From Actinomycetes bacterium (GTDB lineage Bacteria > Actinomycetota > Acidimicrobiia > Acidimicrobiales > UBA8190), in the NCBI GenBank assembly GCA_021798135.1, contig JAJZYI010000030.1:1-17428 (forward strand): a stretch of DNA of 17,428 nt, written 5' to 3'. Under the pieces are notes generated by a model. It was not told the origin of the DNA and searched no databases. It saw only the letters and a program-made list of their open reading frames with translations. A program made the translations under genes and the position numbers. Within the stretch, counting starts at the first letter, position 1; each line of letters opens with the position of its first letter. Positions 6,313 to 13,469 of this stretch are shown in pieces.

Positions 6313-7914
6313 TCAGGGCAGGCCGGCGTCGCCGGGGGTGGCGAGCGGGGAGCTGCGAGCGGACATCGTGAAGAAGTCCCGGGACCACCACGAGGCGAAG
6401 TACCGGCCCGGGCCCCCGGTCATGCTCGACAGGAGCGTCGCGCCGTCCTGCGGCGTGGCCGGGCCCGACGGCGCCGACGGGGTGTACGCCGTGAAGTTCA
6501 CCCAATCGGTGTTGATGTCGAGCTCCATGGCACGCACCGCGCCCGCCCGGGCCAGGACGTTCGCCAGGTCGGTGATGTTCAGGTCCGGGCCGCCGACGTA
6601 GACCAGGGCACCGTCCGCCGTCACGCCGACGCCCGACCGCCACACGTAGACCTGGTTGCCGAGCGTCGCCCCCCAGACGGACGTGTCGTTGGCGTTCAGG
6701 CCCGGCACCGGGGCGCCGTGGTCGACGATCAGGCGGAGGTTCTGGCGGACCGACACCACGTCCGGGCCCATGTGGACGTCCGTGCCCCACGTGCCGACCG
6801 TGGCCGAGCCGTCCGAGTAGATGACGAACGACGCCGCCCCGGTGCGCAGCGGGTCGACGACGCGCCCCTGGGTGTAGTAGCCGCCGTTGGCGTTGCTCAT
6901 GAGGAACCCGGCGTTGAACGCCGCCACCAGCGACTGGGCCGCCGTGGGGCTCACGGGGGCGGTGTGCGCCCATGGCCCGCCGCCGGGGATGGTGCTCCCC
7001 GAGTAGAGGGTGGACCGCAGCAGGCGGGTGTCCATCCACGCAACGCCCACCACCACGCTCGTGTGCACGCTGTCCGGCCGGAGGTACGCCTCGTACACGG
7101 CGGGGATGCCGTCCACGGTCCTGCCGGCCGGGTGCCACTGGCCCTCGCCGGCGACCGGGGGCGAGGCGATCGGCACGATCGGGGCCGGGGGCGGGAGCGC
7201 AGCGGCGGCGGCCGCCGTGGCGGGCGGCACGGAGGTGGTGGCGCGCGCCGCGACCGGGGGCGGGATGGCTCCCCGGGCCGGCTTGCCGCCGACGGGCGGG
7301 GGATGGTGGCTGTACCAGAGGTTCTCCGCCCAGGCGACGATGCTGCTGCCCCCGTGCCCGCGCACCCACTCCGCCATGCGAGCTGGGAGGCTCGAGCCGA
7401 GCGACGGGTTGGTGGCGGCCGTCACCGCCGACCACCAGACCGGTGTCAGCAGCACGAGCACCACGCCGAGGGTGGCGAGGATCCGGTGCCGGCGCGCCCA
7501 GCGGCGCAGGCCCCGCCCGGAGCGGTGCGACGTGCGACGGTGCCGCCCGCGGCGCGGACGGGCGCCCGCCAGGGCTTGGCCCGTGGTGCCGGCAGCCCCG
7601 ATCGGCGCGCCCGCGGCCGGCGCGTCCACCGCAGCGTGCCGATCGCGGGCGCCGTCCGCGTCCGGCCCGGAGGCGACCTGGCCCGACGTCCCGCCGGCGG
7701 CGGGCCCGCTTCCGGGGGCAGCCGGCGCCGTGCCCGGGATGCCCGCGTTGCCGGGCGCGACGTCGTGGGTGCCGGGCACGACGTCGTGGGTGCCGAGCGC
7801 GACGTCGTGCGCGCCGGGCGCGACGTCGCGGTCGCCGGGCGCGAGGCTGGACGCGGCGACCGACGGCGTGCTGCCGCCGGCGCGGTCGTGATCGGGGGAG
7901 GGTGTGGTGGACAT
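6313..7914 (-). CDS. Membrane-anchored phosphodiester glycosidase family protein (NAGPA-like)
   Basis: This 533-residue protein has three parts. Residues 1-117 are low-complexity and Ala/Gly/Pro-rich, with a 7-residue repeat of the type HDVxPGT at about 28-56. Residues 118-144 are very Arg-rich. One membrane helix (about 145-165) follows, so the tail should be cytoplasmic and the rest outside. After a Pro/Ala linker, residues about 250-530 match the phosphodiester glycosidase (NAGPA, DUF2233-like) family: NAGFLMSNANGGYYTQGR, GVTADGALVYVGG and MELDINTDWVNF are its typical glycine/asparagine-rich segments. The founding member uncovers mannose-6-phosphate by removing N-acetylglucosamine; bacterial members probably act on cell-surface glycans or teichoic-type polymers, unproven here. 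The ATG at 7914 has no good ribosome binding site. A directly repeated 7-mer sits upstream of it. Confidence 0.85.
   Translation of the reverse strand: MSTTPSPDHDRAGGSTPSVAASSLAPGDRDVAPGAHDVALGTHDVVPGTHDVAPGNAGIPGTAPAAPGSGPAAGGTSGQVASGPDADGARDRHAAVDAPAAGAPIGAAGTTGQALAGARPRRGRHRRTSHRSGRGLRRWARRHRILATLGVVLVLLTPVWWSAVTAATNPSLGSSLPARMAEWVRGHGGSSIVAWAENLWYSHHPPPVGGKPARGAIPPPVAARATTSVPPATAAAAAALPPPAPIVPIASPPVAGEGQWHPAGRTVDGIPAVYEAYLRPDSVHTSVVVGVAWMDTRLLRSTLYSGSTIPGGGPWAHTAPVSPTAAQSLVAAFNAGFLMSNANGGYYTQGRVVDPLRTGAASFVIYSDGSATVGTWGTDVHMGPDVVSVRQNLRLIVDHGAPVPGLNANDTSVWGATLGNQVYVWRSGVGVTADGALVYVGGPDLNITDLANVLARAGAVRAMELDINTDWVNFTAYTPSAPSGPATPQDGATLLSSMTGGPGRYFASWWSRDFFTMSARSSPLATPGDAGLP
7750..7844 (-). 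repeat. 21-bp in-frame tandem repeat, about 4.5 units, inside the glycosidase gene
   Basis: Units begin at 7750, 7771, 7792, 7813 and 7834 with the plus-strand pattern GCCGGGCGCGACGTCGTGGGT and a few substitutions. Four full units each include GACGTC. The period is seven codons and the translation is a degenerate repeat of HDVxPGT in the predicted cytoplasmic tail. Confidence 0.9.
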
Positions 7915-7961
7915 CGGTCACGGCGGGCCGGTCGTCGGCCCCTGCCAGGTTGCCACGCGAC

Positions 7962-7979
7962 GGTGACGAACGGGTGACG
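7962..7979 (-). promoter_or_regulatory. Direct repeat (7-mer, 11-bp period) upstream of the glycosidase gene
   Basis: On the plus strand GGTGACG occurs at 7962-7968 and 7973-7979, exactly 11 bases apart. Read on the minus strand it is CGTCACC twice with one helical turn between copies, just upstream of and overlapping the -35 zone of a weak promoter candidate. OmpR/PhoB regulators often bind direct repeats of this spacing; Streptomyces PHO boxes are built of 11-base units containing TCAYY. The match is partial (about 8 of 11 positions in each unit). Confidence 0.35.
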
Positions 7980-8082
7980 GTCCCGGCGCCGCTCCTCGGC
8001 CGCCTGGCTGCCGCGAGCGACCTCGCGGGCCTCGCCTGGGGTTTCCGTGTCGCGCCCGGCCGGCTGGCTGCCGCACCGGGGA

Positions 8083-8102
8083 CCGGCGCCGGTCGGCGCC
8101 GG
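8083..8102 (-). terminator. GC-rich hairpin after diguanylate cyclase 2
   Basis: CCGGCGCC and GGCGCCGG form a perfect 8-bp stem with a 4-base loop, 67 bases after the cyclase stop codon and ahead of the glycosidase gene. T-less hairpins like this are common after genes in high-GC actinobacteria. It suggests that the two genes are separate transcription units. Confidence 0.45.
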
Positions 8103-8168
8103 CGGCCGAGCATGCAACCGGTGCGGCGCTGGCGCGCTCGGCCGGCCGTCGGCGACGGCGAGCGGCGC

Positions 8169-9734
8169 TCAGCTCTCGCCGGCGGGGTCCGCGGACGGAT
8201 CGCCGACCGCGACGGGCCAGGCCAGGCGGTCGGCGGCGGACCCGCCGGGGCGGGGGAGGTGCGCGCCCTCCTCGGTCTCCGGCACGACCCGGTCCCGCCC
8301 CCGGTCCTTCGCCCGGTACAGGGCTCGGTCGGCCCGGTCCACGAGATCGAGCGGCCGCGTGCCGGTGGTGCCGCCGACGCCGTCCCACGTGCGCATGGTG
8401 GCCACGCCGGCCGAGATGGTGATGCCGTCCGCCTGCAGGTCGTGCTTGACCGCCTGGCGCGCCTCGTCGAGCACCCGCACGGCCTCGGGGAGGTCGGTCC
8501 CGGGGAGCAGGACGCAGAACTCCTCGCCCCCGTAGCGAGCGACCGTGTCGGTGCGGCGGAGGCTGGCGACGAGCCGACCCGCCACCGCCCGGAGCAGGGC
8601 GTCGCCCGCGACGTGCCCGTGGCCGTCGTTGTACTGCTTGAAGTGGTCCAGGTCGGCCATGCCGACCGACAGCGGCGCGTGGTCGCGCGCGGCGCGGGCG
8701 ATCTCGGTGTCGAGGCGTTCGACCAGCGCCCGGCGGTTGGGCAGCCCGGTCAGCACGTCGGTCCGGGCGTCGGTGCGGAGCCCGGCGACGAAGGCGGCCC
8801 GGCTGGTCGTGCGCAGGAAGACGGCGGCCAGCTCGTCCCCGATGGCGCGCAGGTGCAGCAACCGCTCGCGCTCGTGGCGGGGGTGGTGCACGGCCAGGAC
8901 CATCACCCCCGTGGTGCTGTAGCCGACGGGGACGAACGACTGCTCCGGCTGGACGACCGGCCGGTTCCGCTCCAGGCAGGCCCGCACCGTCGAGGGGTCC
9001 GGCGGCACCGCCCGGACCTCGTCCCCGGGGCCCAGCGGCGGGTGGCTCGCCACCAGCAGCGGGGGACCGCCGGCGCTCGGGTAGGACCAGACGTCGACCT
9101 GGGCGCCCCCGACGACGCCGCCGACGAGCGGCAGCCCGCGGCGCACCGCGTCGTCGACGGACTCGGCATCGGCGATGGCCTCGTCGAGCTCGTGGAGCGC
9201 GTTCCGGGTGTCCACGTACCGGTGCAGGGTGGCGACCGACCGGTTCGTCATCCAGCCCAGCAGCGCGGCGACCGCCGCGAAGAGCACCAGCTCGGAGGCG
9301 AAGACCCTGCCTCGCACCCCGACCTCGTAGGACGTGACGGCGACGGCGACGACAACCAGGGCCCACGTGGCCACCACCATGCGCCGGTCGCCGATCAGCA
9401 CCACGAAGGCGACGGGGACCAGCAGGACGGGCCGGTACACGCCGACGACGTCGTGGGCGGCCACGTCCACGAGCGAGATGGAGGCGAGCGCGCAGCAGAC
9501 CACGGCGAACGCCACCCGGGGGTCGCCGGCCGAGGTCCGCAGCCGCCAGGCGATGTAGGCGATCGGCACCCCGATCGTCAGGATGGCCGCCACCCACAGC
9601 GCGGTGTCGTGGCGCCAGGAGACGTCCACCAGGAACGTGATCACCATGGGCACGGCCAGGCTGCAGGCGGCCAGCCCGGTGAGCAGCGCTCCCCGAGCGA
9701 TCTCGGCTTCGGGCCGGCGAACGCTGAACTGCAC
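8169..9734 (-). CDS. Membrane diguanylate cyclase with GAF-like domain (GGDEF)
   Basis: This 521-residue protein is a second predicted cyclic di-GMP synthase. Residues about 14-165 form a membrane domain of five or six helices, 175-310 resemble a GAF sensor domain (LPLVGGVVGGAQVDVWSY onwards), and 320-485 are the GGDEF domain. The motif reads RYGGEEF (GGEEF at 402-406), the accepted variant; DLDHFKQYND (361-370) is in place and RRTD (393-396) is a correctly spaced I-site. The C-terminal 35 residues are disordered. The start is placed at GTG 9734 because the membrane domain begins soon after; the frame stays open far upstream, but that DNA overlaps the divergent MFS gene. GATACC lies six bases before the GTG with no Shine-Dalgarno sequence, so it may be leaderless. 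The GAF-like domain suggests control by a small ligand, not identifiable here. Confidence 0.92.
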   Translation of the reverse strand: MQFSVRRPEAEIARGALLTGLAACSLAVPMVITFLVDVSWRHDTALWVAAILTIGVPIAYIAWRLRTSAGDPRVAFAVVCCALASISLVDVAAHDVVGVYRPVLLVPVAFVVLIGDRRMVVATWALVVVAVAVTSYEVGVRGRVFASELVLFAAVAALLGWMTNRSVATLHRYVDTRNALHELDEAIADAESVDDAVRRGLPLVGGVVGGAQVDVWSYPSAGGPPLLVASHPPLGPGDEVRAVPPDPSTVRACLERNRPVVQPEQSFVPVGYSTTGVMVLAVHHPRHERERLLHLRAIGDELAAVFLRTTSRAAFVAGLRTDARTDVLTGLPNRRALVERLDTEIARAARDHAPLSVGMADLDHFKQYNDGHGHVAGDALLRAVAGRLVASLRRTDTVARYGGEEFCVLLPGTDLPEAVRVLDEARQAVKHDLQADGITISAGVATMRTWDGVGGTTGTRPLDLVDRADRALYRAKDRGRDRVVPETEEGAHLPRPGGSAADRLAWPVAVGDPSADPAGES

Positions 9735-9816
9735 GGATCCGGTATCGGCACCCGCCCGTCCCACCTTGACGACCTGCGCCGACGGGCCCCGGGGCCGGAG
9801 CTGGCAAGCTCGGGCC

Positions 9817-11235
9817 ATGGCCCCCGACGCTCGCTGGCGACGCCTGGCTCGCCGCGCCGTGCCGGGGTGGTCGACGCGGTCGCTGGTGCTCGTGTGGTGG
9901 GCTCGGCTCTCCATGAGCGCGGGCCGGGCCCTCGCCGGCGTGGTGACCGCCCTGTACCTTGCGGACCGGGGCATGTCGGCCTTCGGCCTGGCCCTCGTCT
10001 TCATGGCGGTGGCCCTGAGCTCGGCGGTGCTGTCGGCCGGCGCCGGCCTGGCGGCCGACCGCGTGGGCCGCCGGCCCTTCCTGGTGGCGTTCCCCCTGCT
10101 CACCGCAGCAGCGGCCGCGGTGTTCGCCACCGTCACCTGGCTGCCGGCGCTGGTCGTGGCCGCCTCGGTGGGCAGCCTGGGCAGGGGCTCGGGCGCCGGC
10201 GCCGCGGCGGTCGGGCCGTACCAGGGGGCGGAGTCGGCCCTGGCAGCCGACTCGGTGGCACCCCGGTGGCGCAACGAGCTGTTCGGGCGCCTGGCACTGG
10301 CATCGACCCTGGGCGCTCTCCTCGGGAGCCTGCTGGCCATGACGGCCCACGGGCACCACGGCGCTCCCGCAGCCGTGCTGCCCGCCTACCGGCCCGCCTT
10401 CGTGGCCGTGGCCGTGGTGTCGGCGGTGGCCGGGCTGCTGGCGCTCGGGATCGAGGATCCGCGCCGCGCCGCCGGGGTGCCCCCGCCGCCGCGGGCGGGC
10501 CGGGAGGGTGCGGCCAGCTGGCGGCGGCGCACGGGCTGGCCGCACCGGTCCAGCACGCTGCTGCTCAAGCTGTGGGCGGCGAACGGCGTCAACGGGATCG
10601 CGGTGGGGATGTTCGGCCCCTTCGTCAGCTACTGGTTCTACCGGCGCTTCGGCGCCGGGCCCGGCACCATCGGCCTGCTGTTCGCCGTCGTCAACGCGGC
10701 CACGCTGGTGTCGGCCCTGTCGGCGGCGGGCCTGGCCAGGCGCTTCGGGCTCATCCGGGCGGTGAGCGCCCTCCGGTTCGCCCAGGGCGCGCTGCTCGTC
10801 CCGCTGGTGCTGTCGCCGAGCCTCGCCGTGGCCGGCGCCGTCTACCTGGTGCGCATGCTGGTGCAGCGGGCCGCCTTGCCCCTGCGCCAGTCGTACGTGC
10901 TCGCCATGGCCCACCCCGACGAACGGGCCTCGGTCGCCGCGCTGTCGAACCTGCCCGCCCAGCTCGCCATGGGGGCCAGCCCGCTGGTCTCGGGCTACCT
11001 GCTCGACGAGGTCAGCCTGGCCCTCCCGTTCGTGCTGGCGGGCGCACTGCAGGTGCTGAACGCGGCGATGTACTGGGTGTTCTTCCGGCATGCCCTCCCG
11101 GAGGAGGAGCGACCACCCGGCGAGGCAGGGAGCGCCGCGCCCACCGCAACGGCCGGAGAGGACCTGCCCGCCGGCACCGCCCGACAGGACCTGCCCGCCG
11201 GCACCGCCACGCCGCCGCCCCACGCGGCATCCTGA
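9817..11235 (+). CDS. MFS transporter, probable drug/metabolite efflux type
   Basis: This 472-residue protein has about twelve hydrophobic segments between residues 22 and 424, with a cytoplasmic central loop at about 212-246. GLAADRVGRRPF (78-88) is the conserved loop 2-3 motif of the major facilitator superfamily. The ATG at 9817 begins MAPDARWRRL. CAAGCT lies six bases before it, which looks like a leaderless promoter; a GGAG at 9797-9800 is too far to be a good ribosome binding site. The gene is divergent from diguanylate cyclase 2 and is followed 63 bases later by a TetR regulator, an arrangement typical of regulated efflux pumps. The substrate is not predictable. The C-terminal tail (about 430-472) is Pro/Ala-rich and contains the same nine-residue phrase twice (DLPAGTA). 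Confidence 0.9.
   Translation: MAPDARWRRLARRAVPGWSTRSLVLVWWARLSMSAGRALAGVVTALYLADRGMSAFGLALVFMAVALSSAVLSAGAGLAADRVGRRPFLVAFPLLTAAAAAVFATVTWLPALVVAASVGSLGRGSGAGAAAVGPYQGAESALAADSVAPRWRNELFGRLALASTLGALLGSLLAMTAHGHHGAPAAVLPAYRPAFVAVAVVSAVAGLLALGIEDPRRAAGVPPPPRAGREGAASWRRRTGWPHRSSTLLLKLWAANGVNGIAVGMFGPFVSYWFYRRFGAGPGTIGLLFAVVNAATLVSALSAAGLARRFGLIRAVSALRFAQGALLVPLVLSPSLAVAGAVYLVRMLVQRAALPLRQSYVLAMAHPDERASVAALSNLPAQLAMGASPLVSGYLLDEVSLALPFVLAGALQVLNAAMYWVFFRHALPEEERPPGEAGSAAPTATAGEDLPAGTARQDLPAGTATPPPHAAS
11159..11208 (+). repeat. 27-bp tandem duplication in the 3' end of the MFS gene
   Basis: AGGACCTGCCCGCCGGCACC, followed by GCC, occurs at 11159-11181 and again, identically, at 11186-11208. The period is nine codons, so the reading frame is kept and the cytoplasmic tail gains a repeated DLPAGTA phrase. 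Confidence 0.85.
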
Positions 11236-11274
11236 CCGGCCGGGCCAGCGGGCGCCCCGCTCCACAGCGCCGAC

Positions 11275-11304
11275 TGCCATCTGGCATACACTGCCACCGT
11301 GGCA
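11275..11304 (+). promoter_or_regulatory. Leaderless promoter of the TetR gene inside a double dyad operator
   Basis: Two dyads with the same half-sites, TGCCA-TC-TGGCA (11275-11286) and TGCCA-CCG-TGGCA (11292-11304), flank a -10 box TACACT (11287-11292) that ends six bases before the GTG start at 11299. The second dyad covers the transcription/translation start. This is the expected architecture for autorepression by the TetR protein, which would also govern the downstream menB. Confidence 0.7.
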
Positions 11305-12027
11305 CGGACCGCCGGCGGCGCCGGCCCCACCTCGACGACGAGCCCACCCGGCGCGGCCGACCGGTCGGTCGGCCGTGGCGGTCCCGAGCCCGGCTCCCCG
11401 CCGTGCGCACCGGCCACCCTCACCCAGCGCCGCATGGCCCGAACGCGGCGGGCGCTCGCCGAGGCGGCAGGCCGGCTCTTCCTGGCCAAGGGCTACGACG
11501 CGACCACCGTGGAGGACATCGCCGCCGCCGCCGAGGTGTCGCCACGGACCTTCTTCCGGTACTTCGAGCACAAGGACGGCGTGGTCACCGCGCTCGCCCA
11601 GCTCGGCATCGGCGACGTGCTCCAGGCCTTCGCCCGGCGCGTGAGCCGCCAGCCGGTGGGCGAAGCGCTGCGCGACGCCGTGGCCGACGTGCTGCGTGCG
11701 GGCCCGCTGGGCAGCGCCGACCGCGTGCCCGAGGAGGGCCGGGCCTTCCTGGCGCTGCTGCGCCGGACCCCGGCGTTGCGGAGCCGTTGGCTCGACGAGA
11801 TCCACCAGCAGCAGCCGGTCGTGGCCAGCGTCCTGCAGCAGCACGTCCCCGCCCTGGCGGACGACCCGGACGCCGCGCGCGTCGCCGCCGGCGCCGTGCT
11901 CGCCGCGATGATCACCGCCGTCGAGGACTGGTCGGCCGGGGACGCGCGGTCGCCGGCCGAGGCCCTCGACCGGTACCTCGGCGTGCTGGCCCGACCCCTG
12001 CTGCCCGGCACCGGGGGGAGCTGCTAG
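11299..12027 (+). CDS. TetR/AcrR-family transcriptional regulator
   Basis: This 242-residue regulator has an unusual 45-residue Pro/Gly-rich N-terminal extension, then the TetR DNA-binding domain (about 46-95: RTRRALAEAAGRLFLAKGYD, then the helix-turn-helix TTVEDIAAAAEVSPRTFFRYFEHKD at about 69-93). The remaining residues to about 236 are the all-helical ligand-binding and dimerisation part, with no recognisable ligand signature. GTG at 11299 is preferred because a TACACT -10 box lies six bases upstream; an internal ATG (codon 46, about 11434) would give a conventional TetR length, but no ribosome binding site is evident there. It lies between the MFS gene and menB on the same strand, 40 bases before menB, so it may control one or both. 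Confidence 0.9.
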   Translation: MARTAGGAGPTSTTSPPGAADRSVGRGGPEPGSPPCAPATLTQRRMARTRRALAEAAGRLFLAKGYDATTVEDIAAAAEVSPRTFFRYFEHKDGVVTALAQLGIGDVLQAFARRVSRQPVGEALRDAVADVLRAGPLGSADRVPEEGRAFLALLRRTPALRSRWLDEIHQQQPVVASVLQQHVPALADDPDAARVAAGAVLAAMITAVEDWSAGDARSPAEALDRYLGVLARPLLPGTGGSC

Positions 12028-12067
12028 AACCGCTGGCGCACCGCCGCCGGTCGACGAGGAGCTGGCC

Positions 12068-12967
12068 ATGGTCTCGGACCTGTTCGACGAGCGCGCCTGG
12101 GAGGCCGTCCCCGGGTTCGCGCTGCAGGACGTCACGTACCACCGCGCCCGCGACGTCGGGGCCGTGCGGATCGCGTTCGACCGGCCCGAGGTCCGCAACG
12201 CCTTCCGGCCGCAGACGGTCGACGAGCTGTACCGGGCCCTCGACCACGCGCGCCGGACGAGCGACGTCGGGTGCGTCCTGCTCACCGGGAACGGCCCCTC
12301 GCCGCGCGACGGCGGCTGGGCCTTCTGCTCCGGCGGCGACCAGAGGATCCGAGGGCGCGACGGCTACCGGTACGCAGCCGACGACGCCGGCGAGCAGCCC
12401 GATCCCGCCCGCACGGGCCGGCTGCACATCCTGGAGGTGCAGCGGCTGATCCGCACCATGCCCAAGGTCGTCATCTGCGTGGTCCCCGGTTGGGCGGCGG
12501 GGGGCGGCCACAGCCTGCACGTCGTGTGCGACCTGACGATCGCCAGCGCGGAGCACGCGCGCTTCAAGCAGACCGACGCCGACGTCGCCAGCTTCGACGG
12601 CGGGTTCGGTTCGGCCTACCTGGCCAGGCAGGTCGGCCAGAAGTTCGCCCGCGAGATCTTCTTCCTGGGGCGGACCTACGGGGCGGAGGAGGCGCACCGC
12701 ATGGGGATGGTGAACGCCGTGGTCCCCCACGCGGACCTGGAGCGGGTCGCCCTCGACTGGGCACGCACCATCACCGCCAAGAGCCCGACGGCCCAGCGCA
12801 TGCTGAAGTTCGCCTTCAACCTCGTCGACGACGGCCTGGTCGGGCAGCAGGTGTTCGCGGGCGAGGCCACGCGCCTGGCCTACATGACCGACGAGGCGGC
12901 CGAGGGGCGTGACGCCTTCCTCGACAAGCGGGCGCCGGACTGGTCCCGCTTCCCCTGGTACTACTGA
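12068..12967 (+). CDS. menB: 1,4-dihydroxy-2-naphthoyl-CoA synthase (menaquinone biosynthesis)
   Basis: MenB closes the second ring of the naphthoquinone, turning o-succinylbenzoyl-CoA into 1,4-dihydroxy-2-naphthoyl-CoA in the classical menaquinone pathway, in the cytosol. The 299-residue protein is a crotonase-fold enzyme with MenB hallmarks: FCSGGDQRIRGRDGYRYA (86-103), the oxyanion-hole loop GWAAGGGHSLH (141-151), the segment FKQTDADVASFDGGFGSAYL (166-185) and the C-terminal DWSRFPWYY. D170, S175, D177 and Y272 fall where conserved active-site residues of characterised MenB enzymes are expected. ATG 12068 has GAGGAG about eight bases upstream. It is 40 bases after the TetR gene and may be co-transcribed with it. 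No other men gene is in the window. A strong hairpin follows the stop. Confidence 0.96.
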   Translation: MVSDLFDERAWEAVPGFALQDVTYHRARDVGAVRIAFDRPEVRNAFRPQTVDELYRALDHARRTSDVGCVLLTGNGPSPRDGGWAFCSGGDQRIRGRDGYRYAADDAGEQPDPARTGRLHILEVQRLIRTMPKVVICVVPGWAAGGGHSLHVVCDLTIASAEHARFKQTDADVASFDGGFGSAYLARQVGQKFAREIFFLGRTYGAEEAHRMGMVNAVVPHADLERVALDWARTITAKSPTAQRMLKFAFNLVDDGLVGQQVFAGEATRLAYMTDEAAEGRDAFLDKRAPDWSRFPWYY

Positions 12968-12987
12968 CCGGTCCCCTCGTGCCGGGT

Positions 12988-13039
12988 CCCGCGTCCCCGG
13001 TCGCGGGCTCGGACCGGGCCCGACCGCGGTCGGTCGGGC
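12988..13039 (+). terminator. Tandem GC hairpins between convergent genes
   Basis: CCCGCG-N8-CGCGGG (12988-13007) is followed by GCCCGACCG-CGGT-CGGTCGGGC (13018-13039), a perfect 9-bp stem with a 4-base loop. They begin 20 bases after the menB stop and end 23 bases before the stop of the convergent small gene. No T-run is present; a T-less bidirectional terminator is likely. Confidence 0.6.
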
Positions 13040-13062
13040 GGCAGCCAGTGGCAGCGGGAGCG

Positions 13063-13311
13063 TCAGTCGCCGGGGTGGGCGATCTCGCGCACCAGCTGGT
13101 CGGACTGCTCGGCGCCGCCCGGACGCGGCGTGGTCGCCAGCAGCCGGTGCAGCGTGCCGGCCACGTCCGCCAGCCGCTCCCGGCGCCCGGCGAGCTCCCG
13201 GCGGTACGCGGCGTTGTCCGTGTCGGCGATCTCGTGGCTCAGGTCGCGCAGGACCTCGGCGAGCACGCCGTCGAGCTCGGCGGCCGCCTCACGCGTCAGG
13301 GTGAGGTGCAT
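13063..13311 (-). CDS. Small hypothetical helical protein (82 aa)
   Basis: I do not recognise a named family. The 82-residue protein is soluble and predicted mostly helical: LTREAAAELDGVLAEVLRDL (4-23), a polar turn around IADTDNAAYRRE (28-39), and a second helix to about 61, then a short polar tail. It has no cysteine and no membrane segment. The ATG at 13311 is well supported by GGGAGG four bases upstream, the best Shine-Dalgarno sequence in the window. It lies 158 bases downstream of the probable EcfS gene on the same strand and converges on menB. The helix-turn-helix-pair look and the size would suit a small regulatory or adaptor protein, but that is a guess. Confidence 0.75.
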   Translation of the reverse strand: MHLTLTREAAAELDGVLAEVLRDLSHEIADTDNAAYRRELAGRRERLADVAGTLHRLLATTPRPGGAEQSDQLVREIAHPGD

Positions 13312-13469
13312 GGGCCCTCCCTTCGCTCCCCGTGCGCTGCCGGCAGTCCCGGCTGCCCTGCTGCCACCATGCTCCGGCCCACGGCTCCGGCCCAGGGCCG
13401 AAGGTCACGTCCGGAGTGGACCGCCATCGAGGGTGCCGGCCGGCCCACGGTGCGCAGCTCCGCCACCGG

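Larger units (their letters stand above)
7915..8168. other. Intergenic region between diguanylate cyclase 2 and the glycosidase gene
   Basis: These 254 bases hold no gene I can support. They contain a strong hairpin at 8083-8102 and a direct repeat at 7962-7979 (both listed separately). A weak -10-like CAACCT reads on the minus strand at 7952-7947, about 33 bases before the glycosidase start. Confidence 0.6.

Noticed and set aside
6165..6371. A 68-codon plus-strand frame over the 30-bp repeat
   Set aside because: It starts inside the kinase gene in another frame, has no ribosome binding site, and its only pattern comes from the DNA repeat.
7918..12285. A 1455-codon minus-strand open frame
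   Set aside because: It runs antisense to the MFS, TetR and menB genes and out of frame with the cyclase, with no domain.
6972..12449. An 1825-codon plus-strand open frame
   Set aside because: It crosses the glycosidase, cyclase, MFS, TetR and menB regions in wrong frames and reads as low-complexity Arg/Pro/Gly. It is a high-GC shadow.
13394..13408. DosR/DevR-like box (AGGGCCGAAGGTCAC) upstream of the small gene
   Set aside because: By eye only about 11 of 20 positions fit the mycobacterial consensus and the dyad is poor. No supporting context.
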